Assembly: GCA_020445165.1 (NCBI GenBank)
Contig: JAGRHE010000145.1
Location: 1 to 7,406, forward strand
Direction: 5' to 3'
Source of the DNA: Gammaproteobacteria bacterium
GTDB lineage: Bacteria; Pseudomonadota; Gammaproteobacteria; Chromatiales; Sedimenticolaceae
Length of the DNA stretch: 7,406 nt
Shown: positions 1-5,749 of the stretch, one piece after another
How the letters are laid out: each line of letters begins with the position of its first letter
Numbering within the stretch: the first letter of the stretch is position 1
Translations under genes and position numbers: made by a program
Notes under the pieces: generated by a model
Databases searched by the model: none
What the model saw: the letters and a program-made list of their open reading frames with translations, nothing else
What the model was told of the DNA's origin: nothing

Positions 1-453
1 AAGGCGACCCACGAGGGCAAGGTCGCGGCCGAGGTGATCGCCGGCCTGCCGTCCCTGTTCGATCCGATGACAATACCGTCGGTTGCCTACACCGATCCCG
101 AGGTGGCCTGGATGGGTCTGACTGAGACCGAGGCGAAGGAGAAGGGCATCGAGATCGAAAAAGGCGTGTTTCCATGGGTGGCCTCAGGGCGCGCGCTCGG
201 AATCGGTCGCGACGAGGGCATGACCAAGCTGATCTTCGACGCCAAGAGCAAGCGCCTGCTGGGTGCCGGCATCGTCGGACGCAATGCCGGCGAGTTGATC
301 GGTGAAACCGTGCTTGGACTCGAGATGGGGGCTGATGCCGAAGATATCGGTCTGACCATCCATCCGCACCCGACGCTCAACGAGACCATCTGTTTTGCCG
401 CGGAAATGGCCGAGGGCACGATCACCGACCTGTTGCCGCCGAAGAAGCGCTGA
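1..453 (+). CDS. lpdA: Dihydrolipoyl dehydrogenase (E3), 3' part
   Basis: This is the C-terminal 150 residues of the FAD-dependent E3 component of 2-oxoacid dehydrogenase complexes, a cytoplasmic enzyme that reoxidises dihydrolipoyl groups using NAD+. The frame is open from base 1, so the 5' part lies outside the window. The visible part begins with KATHEGKVAAEVIAG, the end of the FAD/NAD region, and continues through the dimerisation domain. Landmarks are IPSVAYTDPEVAWMGLTE, FPWVASGRA and the active-site segment HPHPTLNET. In that segment His123 and Glu128 (numbered from the first visible codon) match the His-Glu pair that acts on the lipoyl dithiol across the dimer. From memory the sequence is very like E. 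coli LpdA, whose motif is HAHPTLHES. It ends TDLLPPKKR and stops at TGA 451-453. The hydrolase gene follows after 50 bp on the same strand. The E2 partner, and hence the complex served, cannot be seen. Confidence 0.94.
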   Translation, partial: KATHEGKVAAEVIAGLPSLFDPMTIPSVAYTDPEVAWMGLTETEAKEKGIEIEKGVFPWVASGRALGIGRDEGMTKLIFDAKSKRLLGAGIVGRNAGELIGETVLGLEMGADAEDIGLTIHPHPTLNETICFAAEMAEGTITDLLPPKKR

Positions 454-503
454 TTCCGGCCGGGGCAGGCGCGCATGCCGCTCAGGCCCCAGGCTCAACC
501 GGT

Positions 504-1283
504 ATGGTAGCCCTGAACTTCGTGCGCCACGGCGCTGTCGGCAACCCCCCCGTGGTACTGCTGCATGGCCTGTTCGGTTCGGCCCGCAATTGGGGTTCGG
601 TAGCCCGTCGTCTGGCCGACAACCACGACGTCATCGTTCCCGACCTGCGCAACCATGGCGATTCCCCACACCATCCGACCCATGCCTACCAGGACATGGT
701 CGACGATACGGTCGCGCTGCTCGATACGCTGGACATCGAATCAGCGTCCATGGTCGGGCACAGCATGGGCGGCAAGGTGGCGATGCTGATGGCGCTGCGT
801 CATCCGCAACGGGTGCGGCGGCTTGCAGTGGTCGATATTGCGCCGGTCACCTATGGTCACGACTTCGATGCGGTCTTCGCTGCCATGAGATCGGTCGATC
901 TTGCGCATGTCCGCAACCGTGCCGAAGCCGATCAGCAGATGCGACATGAAGATGTCGGTGACGGTGTGCGGGCATTCCTGCTGCAGAACCTGGTCAGCGA
1001 GAACGGCACCTGGCGCTGGCGTCTCAACCTCGATGGCCTGGAGCAGGCGCAGGAAGCGGTCACCGGTTTTCCGGCGACAGCGCCGGACCTGGCCTATCGC
1101 GGTGTCAGTCACTTCATCTACGGCGCATTGTCGGACTACGTCCAGGATGCGTTCATGGGACGTATTCGGCAGCTGTTCCCCGCCGCCCGGATGTGCCCGG
1201 TAGCCGATGCCGGTCACTGGGTTTACGCGGAGCAGCCGCAGGCATTCACACGCTGCCTGGACGAGTTTCTGGACGCGGAATGA
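504..1283 (+). CDS. ybfF: Alpha/beta hydrolase, YbfF-type esterase
   Basis: This encodes a 259-residue cytoplasmic alpha/beta-hydrolase fold protein with no signal peptide. The oxyanion-hole segment HGLFGSARNW (21-30) is followed by DLRNHGDSP (47-55). The nucleophile elbow GHSMGG (85-90) has Ser87 as the likely nucleophile, and DIAPV (111-115) follows. The C-terminal AGHWVYAEQP carries the likely catalytic His238. This order and spacing match E. coli YbfF, a small acyl-ester/thioesterase-type hydrolase whose physiological substrate is not settled; the length also fits the family. The ATG at 504 is the only reasonable start, since the ATG at 475 is in another frame, but no strong ribosome-binding site precedes it. 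It probably shares a transcript with lpdA, although a short GC-rich inverted pair (462-466 with 486-490) lies in the gap. The family assignment is firm; the substrate is not predicted. Confidence 0.85.
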   Translation: MVALNFVRHGAVGNPPVVLLHGLFGSARNWGSVARRLADNHDVIVPDLRNHGDSPHHPTHAYQDMVDDTVALLDTLDIESASMVGHSMGGKVAMLMALRHPQRVRRLAVVDIAPVTYGHDFDAVFAAMRSVDLAHVRNRAEADQQMRHEDVGDGVRAFLLQNLVSENGTWRWRLNLDGLEQAQEAVTGFPATAPDLAYRGVSHFIYGALSDYVQDAFMGRIRQLFPAARMCPVADAGHWVYAEQPQAFTRCLDEFLDAE

Positions 1284-1304
1284 CGAGGCTGCGATTCTTT
1301 AGAA

Positions 1305-1372
1305 GGCGAGTACCGCGAGTCAGAAGTTCGTTGCGCTGAAATGTAGCGAACTTCTGACTCACTACACTCGCC
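1305..1372. repeat. 68-nt imperfect palindrome between convergent genes
   Basis: The outer arms GGCGAGT (1305-1311) and ACTCGCC (1366-1372) are perfectly complementary. After a symmetric 5x5 mismatch, a perfect 14-bp stem follows: GAGTCAGAAGTTCG (1317-1330) with CGAACTTCTGACTC (1347-1360). The 16-nt centre can add a few weak pairs, leaving CTGAAA as the loop. It lies 21 bp after the hydrolase stop and 11 bp after the regulator stop, so either transcript would fold it. Neither side has a T-run, so it is not a canonical intrinsic terminator. It could be a bidirectional transcript-end structure, a repetitive extragenic palindrome, or a remnant of a very small inverted-repeat element. Confidence 0.75.
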
Positions 1373-1383
1373 GAACGCCGCTT

Positions 1384-2766
1384 TCAGGTGAGTCCCAAAC
1401 GCTGCATCCGCCGCCACAGCGTCGTGCGGTCGATGCCCAGCAACTGGGCAGCCAGCGTCTTGTTGCCGTTCGCCTTGCGCAACGCGTGCGTGATCTGCTG
1501 GCGGCTGTCGTCGTCAGCATCCGCGGTGACGCCGTTCTGCTGCGATGTCCTGTTGCGGGCTTCGCAGAACATGCGGATGGTATCCGGCAGGCTGTCGCGC
1601 ACGACCGTGCCATCTTCGGCGCAGATAATGCAGTGCTCGACCGCGTTGGCCAGTTCGCGGACGTTGCCCGGCCAGGGGTAGTTCATCATCGCGTTCCTTG
1701 CGTCGCTGCCGAACTCGATGTCGACCGGGTAGCCACGCAGCACCAGCCGTTTCCGGATCACGTCGATCAGCAGCGGGATGTCGCCCGGCCGGTCTCTGAG
1801 CGGCGGGACACGCAGCGGAACCACCGCGATGCGGTAATAGAGGTCCGCGCGGAACAGGCCGTCGTCCACTTGCTCGCGCAGGTCGATGTTGGATGCGCAG
1901 ATCAGGCGCACATCGGCTTTCACCGTTGTGTCCGACCCGACCGGTTCGTATTCACCATCCTGCAGCACCCGCAACAGCTTGGGTTGCAATTCGCGTGGCA
2001 GTTCGCCGATCTCGTCGAGAAACAGCGTGCCGCCATCCGCCGATTTGAAACGGCCTTCGCGCTGTTTTACGGCGCCGGTGAAGGCGCCTTTCACATGACC
2101 GAAAAGTTCGGATTCGATCAATGTGGCCGGTATTGCACCGCAGTTGATTTCGACGAATGGTCGGTCGGCACGCTTGCTGCGTCGATGGACCAAGCGTGCG
2201 AGCTCAGTCTTGCCGGTGCCGGATTCACCCTGCAACAGCACAGAGGCATCTGATCCGGCAACCGTCGACAAGCGCTCGATCAGGCGTAGCATGTCGGGAT
2301 CCTCAGTCGCCACACCGCATGCTTCCTTACTGCTGATCACTGCCAGCAGCCTTTTCTCGGGGGTGATGTCACGCAGCACGATCATGCGCAGCGCCTGGGC
2401 GCGGTCGGGCAGATCGAGCAAGGCCGAATGGATGCGGAACCAGCGGCTCTCGCCATTGACCCGAATCTCTTCGTCGAACTTCATGACCAGTTCGCAATGG
2501 TGGCGGTCGCCCGCATCACTGTTCAGCCCGGCCCTGATCAGCGATGCGCGCAGGTTGTGGCCGCCGAGATTCGCCAGCGAAAGCGCGTGGTCGGCCGCAT
2601 CGAGTTGCAGCAGCTCGCGCGTGGCCGGGTTCACGAACAGGATGTTGCCGGCACTGGTGCAGATGATGACGCCATCCTGGATCGGGTCGAGCAGCGGAAC
2701 CAGGAGATCGATCATTTGTTTTTCTTTGAGCACGCGTGCTTCCTCCGCCGCCTGGTGAGCGGCCAT
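1384..2766 (-). CDS. σ54-dependent PAS/AAA+/Fis-type activator
   Basis: This 460-residue bacterial enhancer-binding protein activates RNA polymerase carrying σ54 by ATP hydrolysis. A PAS-type sensory domain spans about 18-138, with DGVII at 31-35 and LRDITPEKR closing it at 131-139. The AAA+ domain spans about 155-390. It has Walker A GESGTGKT (180-187), an intact σ54-contacting GAFTGA loop (227-232), Walker B LFLDE (248-252), LFRADLYYR (304-312) with candidate arginine fingers, and PWPGNVREL (364-372) as sensor II. The C-terminal Fis-type helix-turn-helix is about 420-459 (NGNKTLAAQLLGIDRTTLWR). There is no receiver or GAF domain, so it probably senses its signal directly through PAS. The gene is divergent from the cytochrome operon, whose upstream region has a σ54 promoter and dyads, so that operon is its likely target. 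The ATG at 2766 has no Shine-Dalgarno, while an in-frame GTG at 2733 (codon 12) is preceded by GGAGGA. I kept 2766 because base composition becomes coding-like there. Confidence 0.95.
   Translation of the reverse strand: MAAHQAAEEARVLKEKQMIDLLVPLLDPIQDGVIICTSAGNILFVNPATRELLQLDAADHALSLANLGGHNLRASLIRAGLNSDAGDRHHCELVMKFDEEIRVNGESRWFRIHSALLDLPDRAQALRMIVLRDITPEKRLLAVISSKEACGVATEDPDMLRLIERLSTVAGSDASVLLQGESGTGKTELARLVHRRSKRADRPFVEINCGAIPATLIESELFGHVKGAFTGAVKQREGRFKSADGGTLFLDEIGELPRELQPKLLRVLQDGEYEPVGSDTTVKADVRLICASNIDLREQVDDGLFRADLYYRIAVVPLRVPPLRDRPGDIPLLIDVIRKRLVLRGYPVDIEFGSDARNAMMNYPWPGNVRELANAVEHCIICAEDGTVVRDSLPDTIRMFCEARNRTSQQNGVTADADDDSRQQITHALRKANGNKTLAAQLLGIDRTTLWRRMQRLGLT
2741..2746 (-). promoter_or_regulatory. 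Shine-Dalgarno for possible internal GTG start of the regulator
   Basis: Read on the minus strand this is GGAGGA, followed by 7 nt and a GTG at 2733-2731 that is codon 12 of the regulator frame. It is much better than anything before the ATG at 2766. It could mark the true start, giving 449 residues with the PAS domain intact, or simply reflect Glu-Glu codons (GAG GAA) in the longer protein. Confidence 0.4.
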
Positions 2767-2794
2767 GTCGGTTTATGCGACAAAATTAATCTAT

Positions 2795-2827
2795 TCGAAT
2801 ATTGTTTAGTGTTGATTGCTGAACCAA
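2795..2827 (-). promoter_or_regulatory. Possible weak housekeeping promoter for the regulator gene
   Basis: On the minus strand, TTGGTT (2827-2822) can serve as a -35 element, and AT-rich sequence about 17-18 nt downstream (CAATAT/AATATT) as a -10. The segment is strikingly AT-rich against the surrounding GC-rich DNA and includes the palindrome ATTCGAAT (2793-2800). The hexamer matches are only partial, so this is a position-based guess. Confidence 0.3.
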
Positions 2828-2858
2828 TGCAGCGGGCGTGGGCACTTCCGATCAGGCA

Positions 2859-2868
2859 TGTTGCAACA
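2859..2868. promoter_or_regulatory. Perfect 10-bp dyad TGTTGCAACA, candidate activator site 1
   Basis: TGTTGCAACA is a perfect palindrome and the best member of a cluster of TTGCA-containing elements between 2859 and 2910. It is centred about 114 bp upstream of the -12 GC of the predicted σ54 promoter, a normal distance for an enhancer bound by a Fis-type HTH dimer. A related half-dyad, CAGTTGCAG (2872-2880), lies just downstream. That the regulator encoded next door binds here is inferred. Confidence 0.5.
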
Positions 2869-2900
2869 GAACAGTTGCAGAGCGGCAGCATAATCGCAAC

Positions 2901-2910
2901 AACTGCAACA
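2901..2910. promoter_or_regulatory. Degenerate dyad AACTGCAACA, candidate activator site 2
   Basis: On the opposite strand this reads TGTTGCAGTT, sharing TGTTGCA with site 1. Its centre is 42 bp from that of site 1, close to four helical turns, so dimers at both sites would lie on the same DNA face. A further GCAACA half-site (2896-2901) abuts it. It sits about 70 bp upstream of the -12 element. Confidence 0.42.
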
Positions 2911-2963
2911 GCTTGTTACCCGGGCTGATTTTTAAAAGTCCAATGAATCAGTGAGTTGTCATA

Positions 2964-2979
2964 TGGCATCGAATTTGCT
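2964..2979 (+). promoter_or_regulatory. σ54 (-24/-12) promoter for the cytochrome operon
   Basis: TGGCATCGAATTTGCT matches the σ54 consensus TGGCACG-N4-TTGCW. The invariant GG is at 2965-2966 and GC at 2977-2978, with exactly 10 nt between them. Only two consensus positions differ (CG to TC). Transcription would start near 2988-2990, leaving a leader of about 255 nt before the pentahaem cytochrome gene. Support comes from the divergent gene encoding a σ54 activator and from the dyads upstream. It is the only good match I found in the control region on either strand. Confidence 0.8.
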
Positions 2980-2989
2980 CTTAGACACG

Positions 2990-3246
2990 CCACAAATTTA
3001 AGCACGAGTCGCGCCACCTGAAGCGGCGCGAGCTGTGCAACAGGTTTCGGCGACGTCGCCGGTTTCCGCACGCCGATAATCGGGACGGCTTGGTGCTCGC
3101 CCCGGCCCGCTGTGCATACTATATTGGGCAAGGATTCTGTCGCTCGACCGCGTCCGCCCAATAAAGAAAATGAAGCCGTCCCGCTGAGAATCACTGCATA
3201 ACGACAGGGTCGCTATTGACGACCCGCATACAGAGGAAGCCTGACA
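2990..3246 (+). other. Long structured 5' leader of the cytochrome operon
   Basis: This is the predicted untranslated leader downstream of the σ54 promoter, with no convincing ORF. It has four inverted repeats. TCGCGCC (3009-3015) pairs with GGCGCGA (3025-3031). CGGCGACGTCGCCG (3048-3061) is a perfect 14-bp palindrome. TATTGGGC (3122-3129) pairs with GCCCAATA (3156-3163). GGGTCG (3207-3212) pairs with CGACCC (3220-3225), just ahead of the ribosome-binding site. The promoter-distal part also contains TACTAT (3117-3122), but I see no properly spaced -35. It resembles no riboswitch class I can name. Confidence 0.45.
3232..3239 (+). promoter_or_regulatory. Ribosome-binding site of the pentahaem cytochrome gene
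   Basis: AGAGGAAG lies 7 nt before the ATG at 3247, which fixes the start. A 6-bp hairpin (3207-3225) ends only 6 nt upstream, so folding there could affect ribosome access. Confidence 0.7.
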
Positions 3247-4770
3247 ATGCCATCTCAGAGCCAACGCGGCCTTTGCCGCCTGTTGCTGCCGCTGCTGTGC
3301 CTGCTGTCCGCGTCTGCCGCCCTGGCGAAGGGTGAGGTAGCAACGGACACGGTTGCCGCACAACCCTTTCCCCCTTCGTACATCACGGTGAACGCGGACA
3401 AGCCGCATGCGAGCCTGACGCCCGACGACTGGACCGATGCACGCATCTGCGGCCAGTGTCATTCACGCCAGTTCCAGGGTTGGCAGGGGTCGATGCATTC
3501 GCACGCATTCAAGGACCCGGTCTTCCAGGCCCTGTGGGCGTTGGCCGAGAAGGATGAATCGGTCGATGTGTTCAACCACTGCGCCGCCTGTCATTCACCG
3601 ATCGGCACCGTGACCAAGACCATTCGCTTCGATCCCGACAAAGGCGAACACGGTGCCTTCTCCGCACCCGAGATTGCCGAGCAGGGTGTGTCGTGCGACG
3701 TCTGCCACACCATGTCGGGTACCAACTTCCAGGAGACGGCGGTACTCGAACACGGCAATGCCTCGTTCGAAATCTCTCCGGGACAGAAGAAGCGAGCAAC
3801 GCTCAAGGATGCCAAGTCACCGTTTCATGAAACGGAGTACTCAGAGCACCATTCGCAGTCGGCGTTCTGCGGCAACTGTCACCAGATCTTCAACCCGGTG
3901 ACCAACTACCCGGTCGAGCGCACCTACGACGAGTGGAAGTACTCGATCTATGCGCAGAAGGGCATCCAGTGCCAGGACTGCCACATGGTGCCGGTCGAGG
4001 CGGCGATCGAGGTTGCGGATACCATGAAGCGGCCGGGAGAGTTGAAGAACAACGATCTCGGTGGCTACGCAGCCATGGGAGGTCCGTACCGCGAGGTGGT
4101 GCATGATCATCGTTTCGTCGGCGGCAACGCGGTGATCACGGCGGCGATGGATGGCACGGGTACCGACAACGACAATTACCAGGATGCGATCAAGCGCCTG
4201 CAGAATGTCGCGTCGCTCAGTCTGAAGATCAAGCGCGGTGCCGAGAGGCAGTACAAGCTGCGGGTCAAGGTCAAGAACGAGCGTGCCGGGCACAACCTAC
4301 CGACCAGCCTGACCGAGGTCCGCCAGGTGTGGCTGGAAGTCGTCGTGAAGGATGACAAGGGCCGCGAATTGCTGCGCTCCGGCACCATCACTGCGGAGAA
4401 CAACCGGCCGGACGACAGTGTCTGGTTCGGCGCCCACGCAGTCGATGTCGATGGCAACGACACCATCCTGCCGTGGAAGGTGTCGTACTTCACCGAGTTC
4501 AATACCATCCCGCCGAAGGGTTACAAGTACGGCCGCTACGGCTTCACTTTGCCGGATGATGCAACCAAGGTCACCGTGACCGCGAAATTGCATTACCAGT
4601 CCTTCTCGCAGACGGTCGCTAACCTGCTGTTGGGCGATGATGCTCCGAAGATCCCGGTGATAGAGATGGCGTCGATCGAACGTGTATATGCGGTCAACGA
4701 GCTGAACATGCCGTCGAGCGAAGATCTCAAGGACGCCGCCAACAAAACTGCGGCCAACGTCGAAAACTGA
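3247..4770 (+). CDS. Periplasmic pentahaem cytochrome c, c554-like
   Basis: This is a 507-residue exported multihaem cytochrome c. The signal peptide has basic residues, a Leu-rich core and a likely cleavage after ALA at 25-27. Five CXXCH haem sites follow: CGQCH (68-72), CAACH (112-116), CDVCH (150-154), CGNCH (208-212) and CQDCH (242-246). Candidate distal ligands include His84/His86 in WQGSMHSHAF, His201/His202 and His286/His288. The ICGQCHSRQFQGWQGSMH region resembles the cytochrome c554 family. The last roughly 190 residues lack haem motifs and look beta-rich. They contain AGHNLPTS (347-354, with His349), typical of a beta domain found in other c554-like multihaem proteins. No catalytic cofactor motif is visible, so an electron-transfer role is most likely, but a haem-based reductase cannot be excluded. 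The dihaem cytochrome gene follows within 14 nt. Transcription is likely from the σ54 promoter at 2964. I do not recognise a named orthologue. Confidence 0.92.
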   Translation: MPSQSQRGLCRLLLPLLCLLSASAALAKGEVATDTVAAQPFPPSYITVNADKPHASLTPDDWTDARICGQCHSRQFQGWQGSMHSHAFKDPVFQALWALAEKDESVDVFNHCAACHSPIGTVTKTIRFDPDKGEHGAFSAPEIAEQGVSCDVCHTMSGTNFQETAVLEHGNASFEISPGQKKRATLKDAKSPFHETEYSEHHSQSAFCGNCHQIFNPVTNYPVERTYDEWKYSIYAQKGIQCQDCHMVPVEAAIEVADTMKRPGELKNNDLGGYAAMGGPYREVVHDHRFVGGNAVITAAMDGTGTDNDNYQDAIKRLQNVASLSLKIKRGAERQYKLRVKVKNERAGHNLPTSLTEVRQVWLEVVVKDDKGRELLRSGTITAENNRPDDSVWFGAHAVDVDGNDTILPWKVSYFTEFNTIPPKGYKYGRYGFTLPDDATKVTVTAKLHYQSFSQTVANLLLGDDAPKIPVIEMASIERVYAVNELNMPSSEDLKDAANKTAANVEN

Positions 4771-4775
4771 GGGGG
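4770..4775 (+). promoter_or_regulatory. Ribosome-binding site choosing the dihaem cytochrome start
   Basis: AGGGGG overlaps the last base of the preceding stop codon. It abuts the ATG at 4776, too close for initiation there, but sits 9 nt before the ATG at 4785. The second ATG is therefore the better start, and translation of the two genes may be coupled. Confidence 0.6.
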
Positions 4776-4784
4776 ATGGCAAGC

Positions 4785-5537
4785 ATGAAAAGCAAAACAA
4801 TACTGACCCTGGCGCTGCCGCTCTCTCTGGCTATCGGTACCGCCCTGGCGCAATCGCCGGCTCAATTTATGCAGTCGTTGGTACCGCAGCCGCCGCCGTC
4901 GCCGTTCACCATGCCGATCGAGGAGCCGTGGGCAGCGCCGTCGGATTTCGTATTCGGCTGGACACCACCGGTCATGCGGACCCTGCAGGTCGGTGACCCG
5001 GTACGTGGCGAGGCTGTCGTGAAGGAGGCGCGCTGCGCGAAGTGCCACGGCGATACCGGCGTCAGCGAGGACGATGATACGCCGAGCCTGGCTGGCCAGA
5101 CGGCGGCCTACACGTTCAAGCAGCTGGTCGACTACAAGACCGAAAGGCGCGAGAACCGCAGCATGCGCAAGGCCGTGCGCAAACTGAGCCCGCGTGACAT
5201 GGCCGATATCGGCGCGTTCTACGCCGCACAGACGCCGCAGGAACCGGCTGGCGGTGAACCGCCGCACCTGGTCAACAATGGCGACCGTTCGCGGCTGCTG
5301 CTGGCGTGCAACGACTGCCACAACGAGTCGAAGGAATTCCGCAGCCAGATGGAGATCCCGGCGACCTTGGCCGGCCAGAAGCCGATTTACTTCGTCGAGA
5401 CGATGAAGGAATTCCGCAGTGGCACGCGGGCCAACGATCTGTTCGGTCGCATGCGCTTCATCGCCAGCCGCCTGACCGACGACGAGATCACCGCACTGGC
5501 GCGCTATTACGCGACGCCGCCAGCCAAGGAGGAGTGA
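4785..5537 (+). CDS. Dihaem c4-like cytochrome c, exported
   Basis: This 250-residue protein starts at ATG 4785; an in-frame ATG at 4776 would add three residues but is too close to the Shine-Dalgarno. MKSKTILTLALPLSLAIGTA begins a signal peptide, with likely cleavage after ALA (20-22). A Pro-rich stretch of about 50 residues (QPPPSPFTMP and on) comes before two class I cytochrome c domains. Domain 1 has CAKCH (84-88) and ends RKLSPRDMADIGAFYA. Domain 2 has CNDCH (175-179) and ends SRLTDDEITALARYYA. Met residues in NRSMRK and GRMRF are plausible sixth ligands. The two-domain layout resembles cytochrome c4, a periplasmic carrier that often feeds terminal oxidases or accepts electrons from periplasmic enzymes. 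The Pro-rich leader makes it longer than classical c4. Co-expression with the pentahaem cytochrome suggests the two exchange electrons. Confidence 0.92.
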   Translation: MKSKTILTLALPLSLAIGTALAQSPAQFMQSLVPQPPPSPFTMPIEEPWAAPSDFVFGWTPPVMRTLQVGDPVRGEAVVKEARCAKCHGDTGVSEDDDTPSLAGQTAAYTFKQLVDYKTERRENRSMRKAVRKLSPRDMADIGAFYAAQTPQEPAGGEPPHLVNNGDRSRLLLACNDCHNESKEFRSQMEIPATLAGQKPIYFVETMKEFRSGTRANDLFGRMRFIASRLTDDEITALARYYATPPAKEE

Positions 5538-5545
5538 TCCCGCCA

Positions 5546-5581
5546 GGGGGGCGTACCTGCCGGTTGGCCGGGTCGCCCCCC
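5546..5581 (+). other. GC-rich hairpin just after the cytochrome operon
   Basis: GGGGGGCG (5546-5553) pairs perfectly with CGCCCCCC (5574-5581). The 20-nt loop can form an inner GCC/GGC stem capped by GGTT. It begins 9 nt after the dihaem cytochrome stop. With no following T-run, it is more likely a transcript-stabilising 3' structure or a weak terminator than an intrinsic terminator. Confidence 0.6.
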
Positions 5582-5749
5582 GGATGTCGGAAATGTGCAG
5601 GCAGGATGCAGGGTCGCTGTGACCTGTGGCCGCTTACGAAGCCAGGCAACGCAGATCAGCAATCTCTGGCGCCGAGAGTATTGCACCACGGATCGTCGCG
5701 AGCTCTCTCCAGTCACCAACAGGCGCGCATCGTTTATCCTCAAGGGCTT
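5582..5749 (+). other. Non-coding stretch before the terminator, possibly a long 3' UTR
   Basis: No convincing ORF lies here on either strand. There are modest inverted repeats, for example AGAT (5653-5656) with ATCT (5662-5665) nested within GCCAG (5641-5645) and CTGGC (5666-5670). I see no clear promoter. It is either the tail of the cytochrome transcript or a small RNA ending at the terminator at 5750. Confidence 0.3.

Noticed and set aside
462..490. GGGGC/GCCCC inverted pair between lpdA and the hydrolase gene
   Set aside because: Only 5 bp with a 19-nt spacer and no T-run. This is expected by chance in GC-rich DNA, so it was not called a terminator.
1305..1372. Palindrome as a standard rho-independent terminator
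   Set aside because: No run of T follows the stem on either strand, and the loop and internal mismatch are larger than usual.
1486..2253. 255-codon + strand ORF opposite the σ54 activator
   Set aside because: It is antisense to a gene with all its catalytic motifs intact. Its translation is a low-complexity, Arg/Val/Asp-rich sequence with no domain pattern, as expected of a shadow in GC-rich DNA.
3090..3122. Possible σ70 promoter TTGGTG ... TACTAT upstream of the pentahaem cytochrome
   Set aside because: The spacer is 21 nt, outside the usual 16-19, and the -35 match is weak. It cannot be excluded as a minor promoter but is not supported enough to annotate.
2916..3194. 92-codon minus strand ORF inside the divergent control region
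   Set aside because: It would cover the σ54 promoter and the leader hairpins, has no ribosome-binding site I can see, and shows no recognisable protein features.
4593..5321. 242-codon minus strand ORF under the dihaem cytochrome
   Set aside because: It spans the junction of two real cytochrome genes in antisense, and its translation is Arg-rich without motifs.
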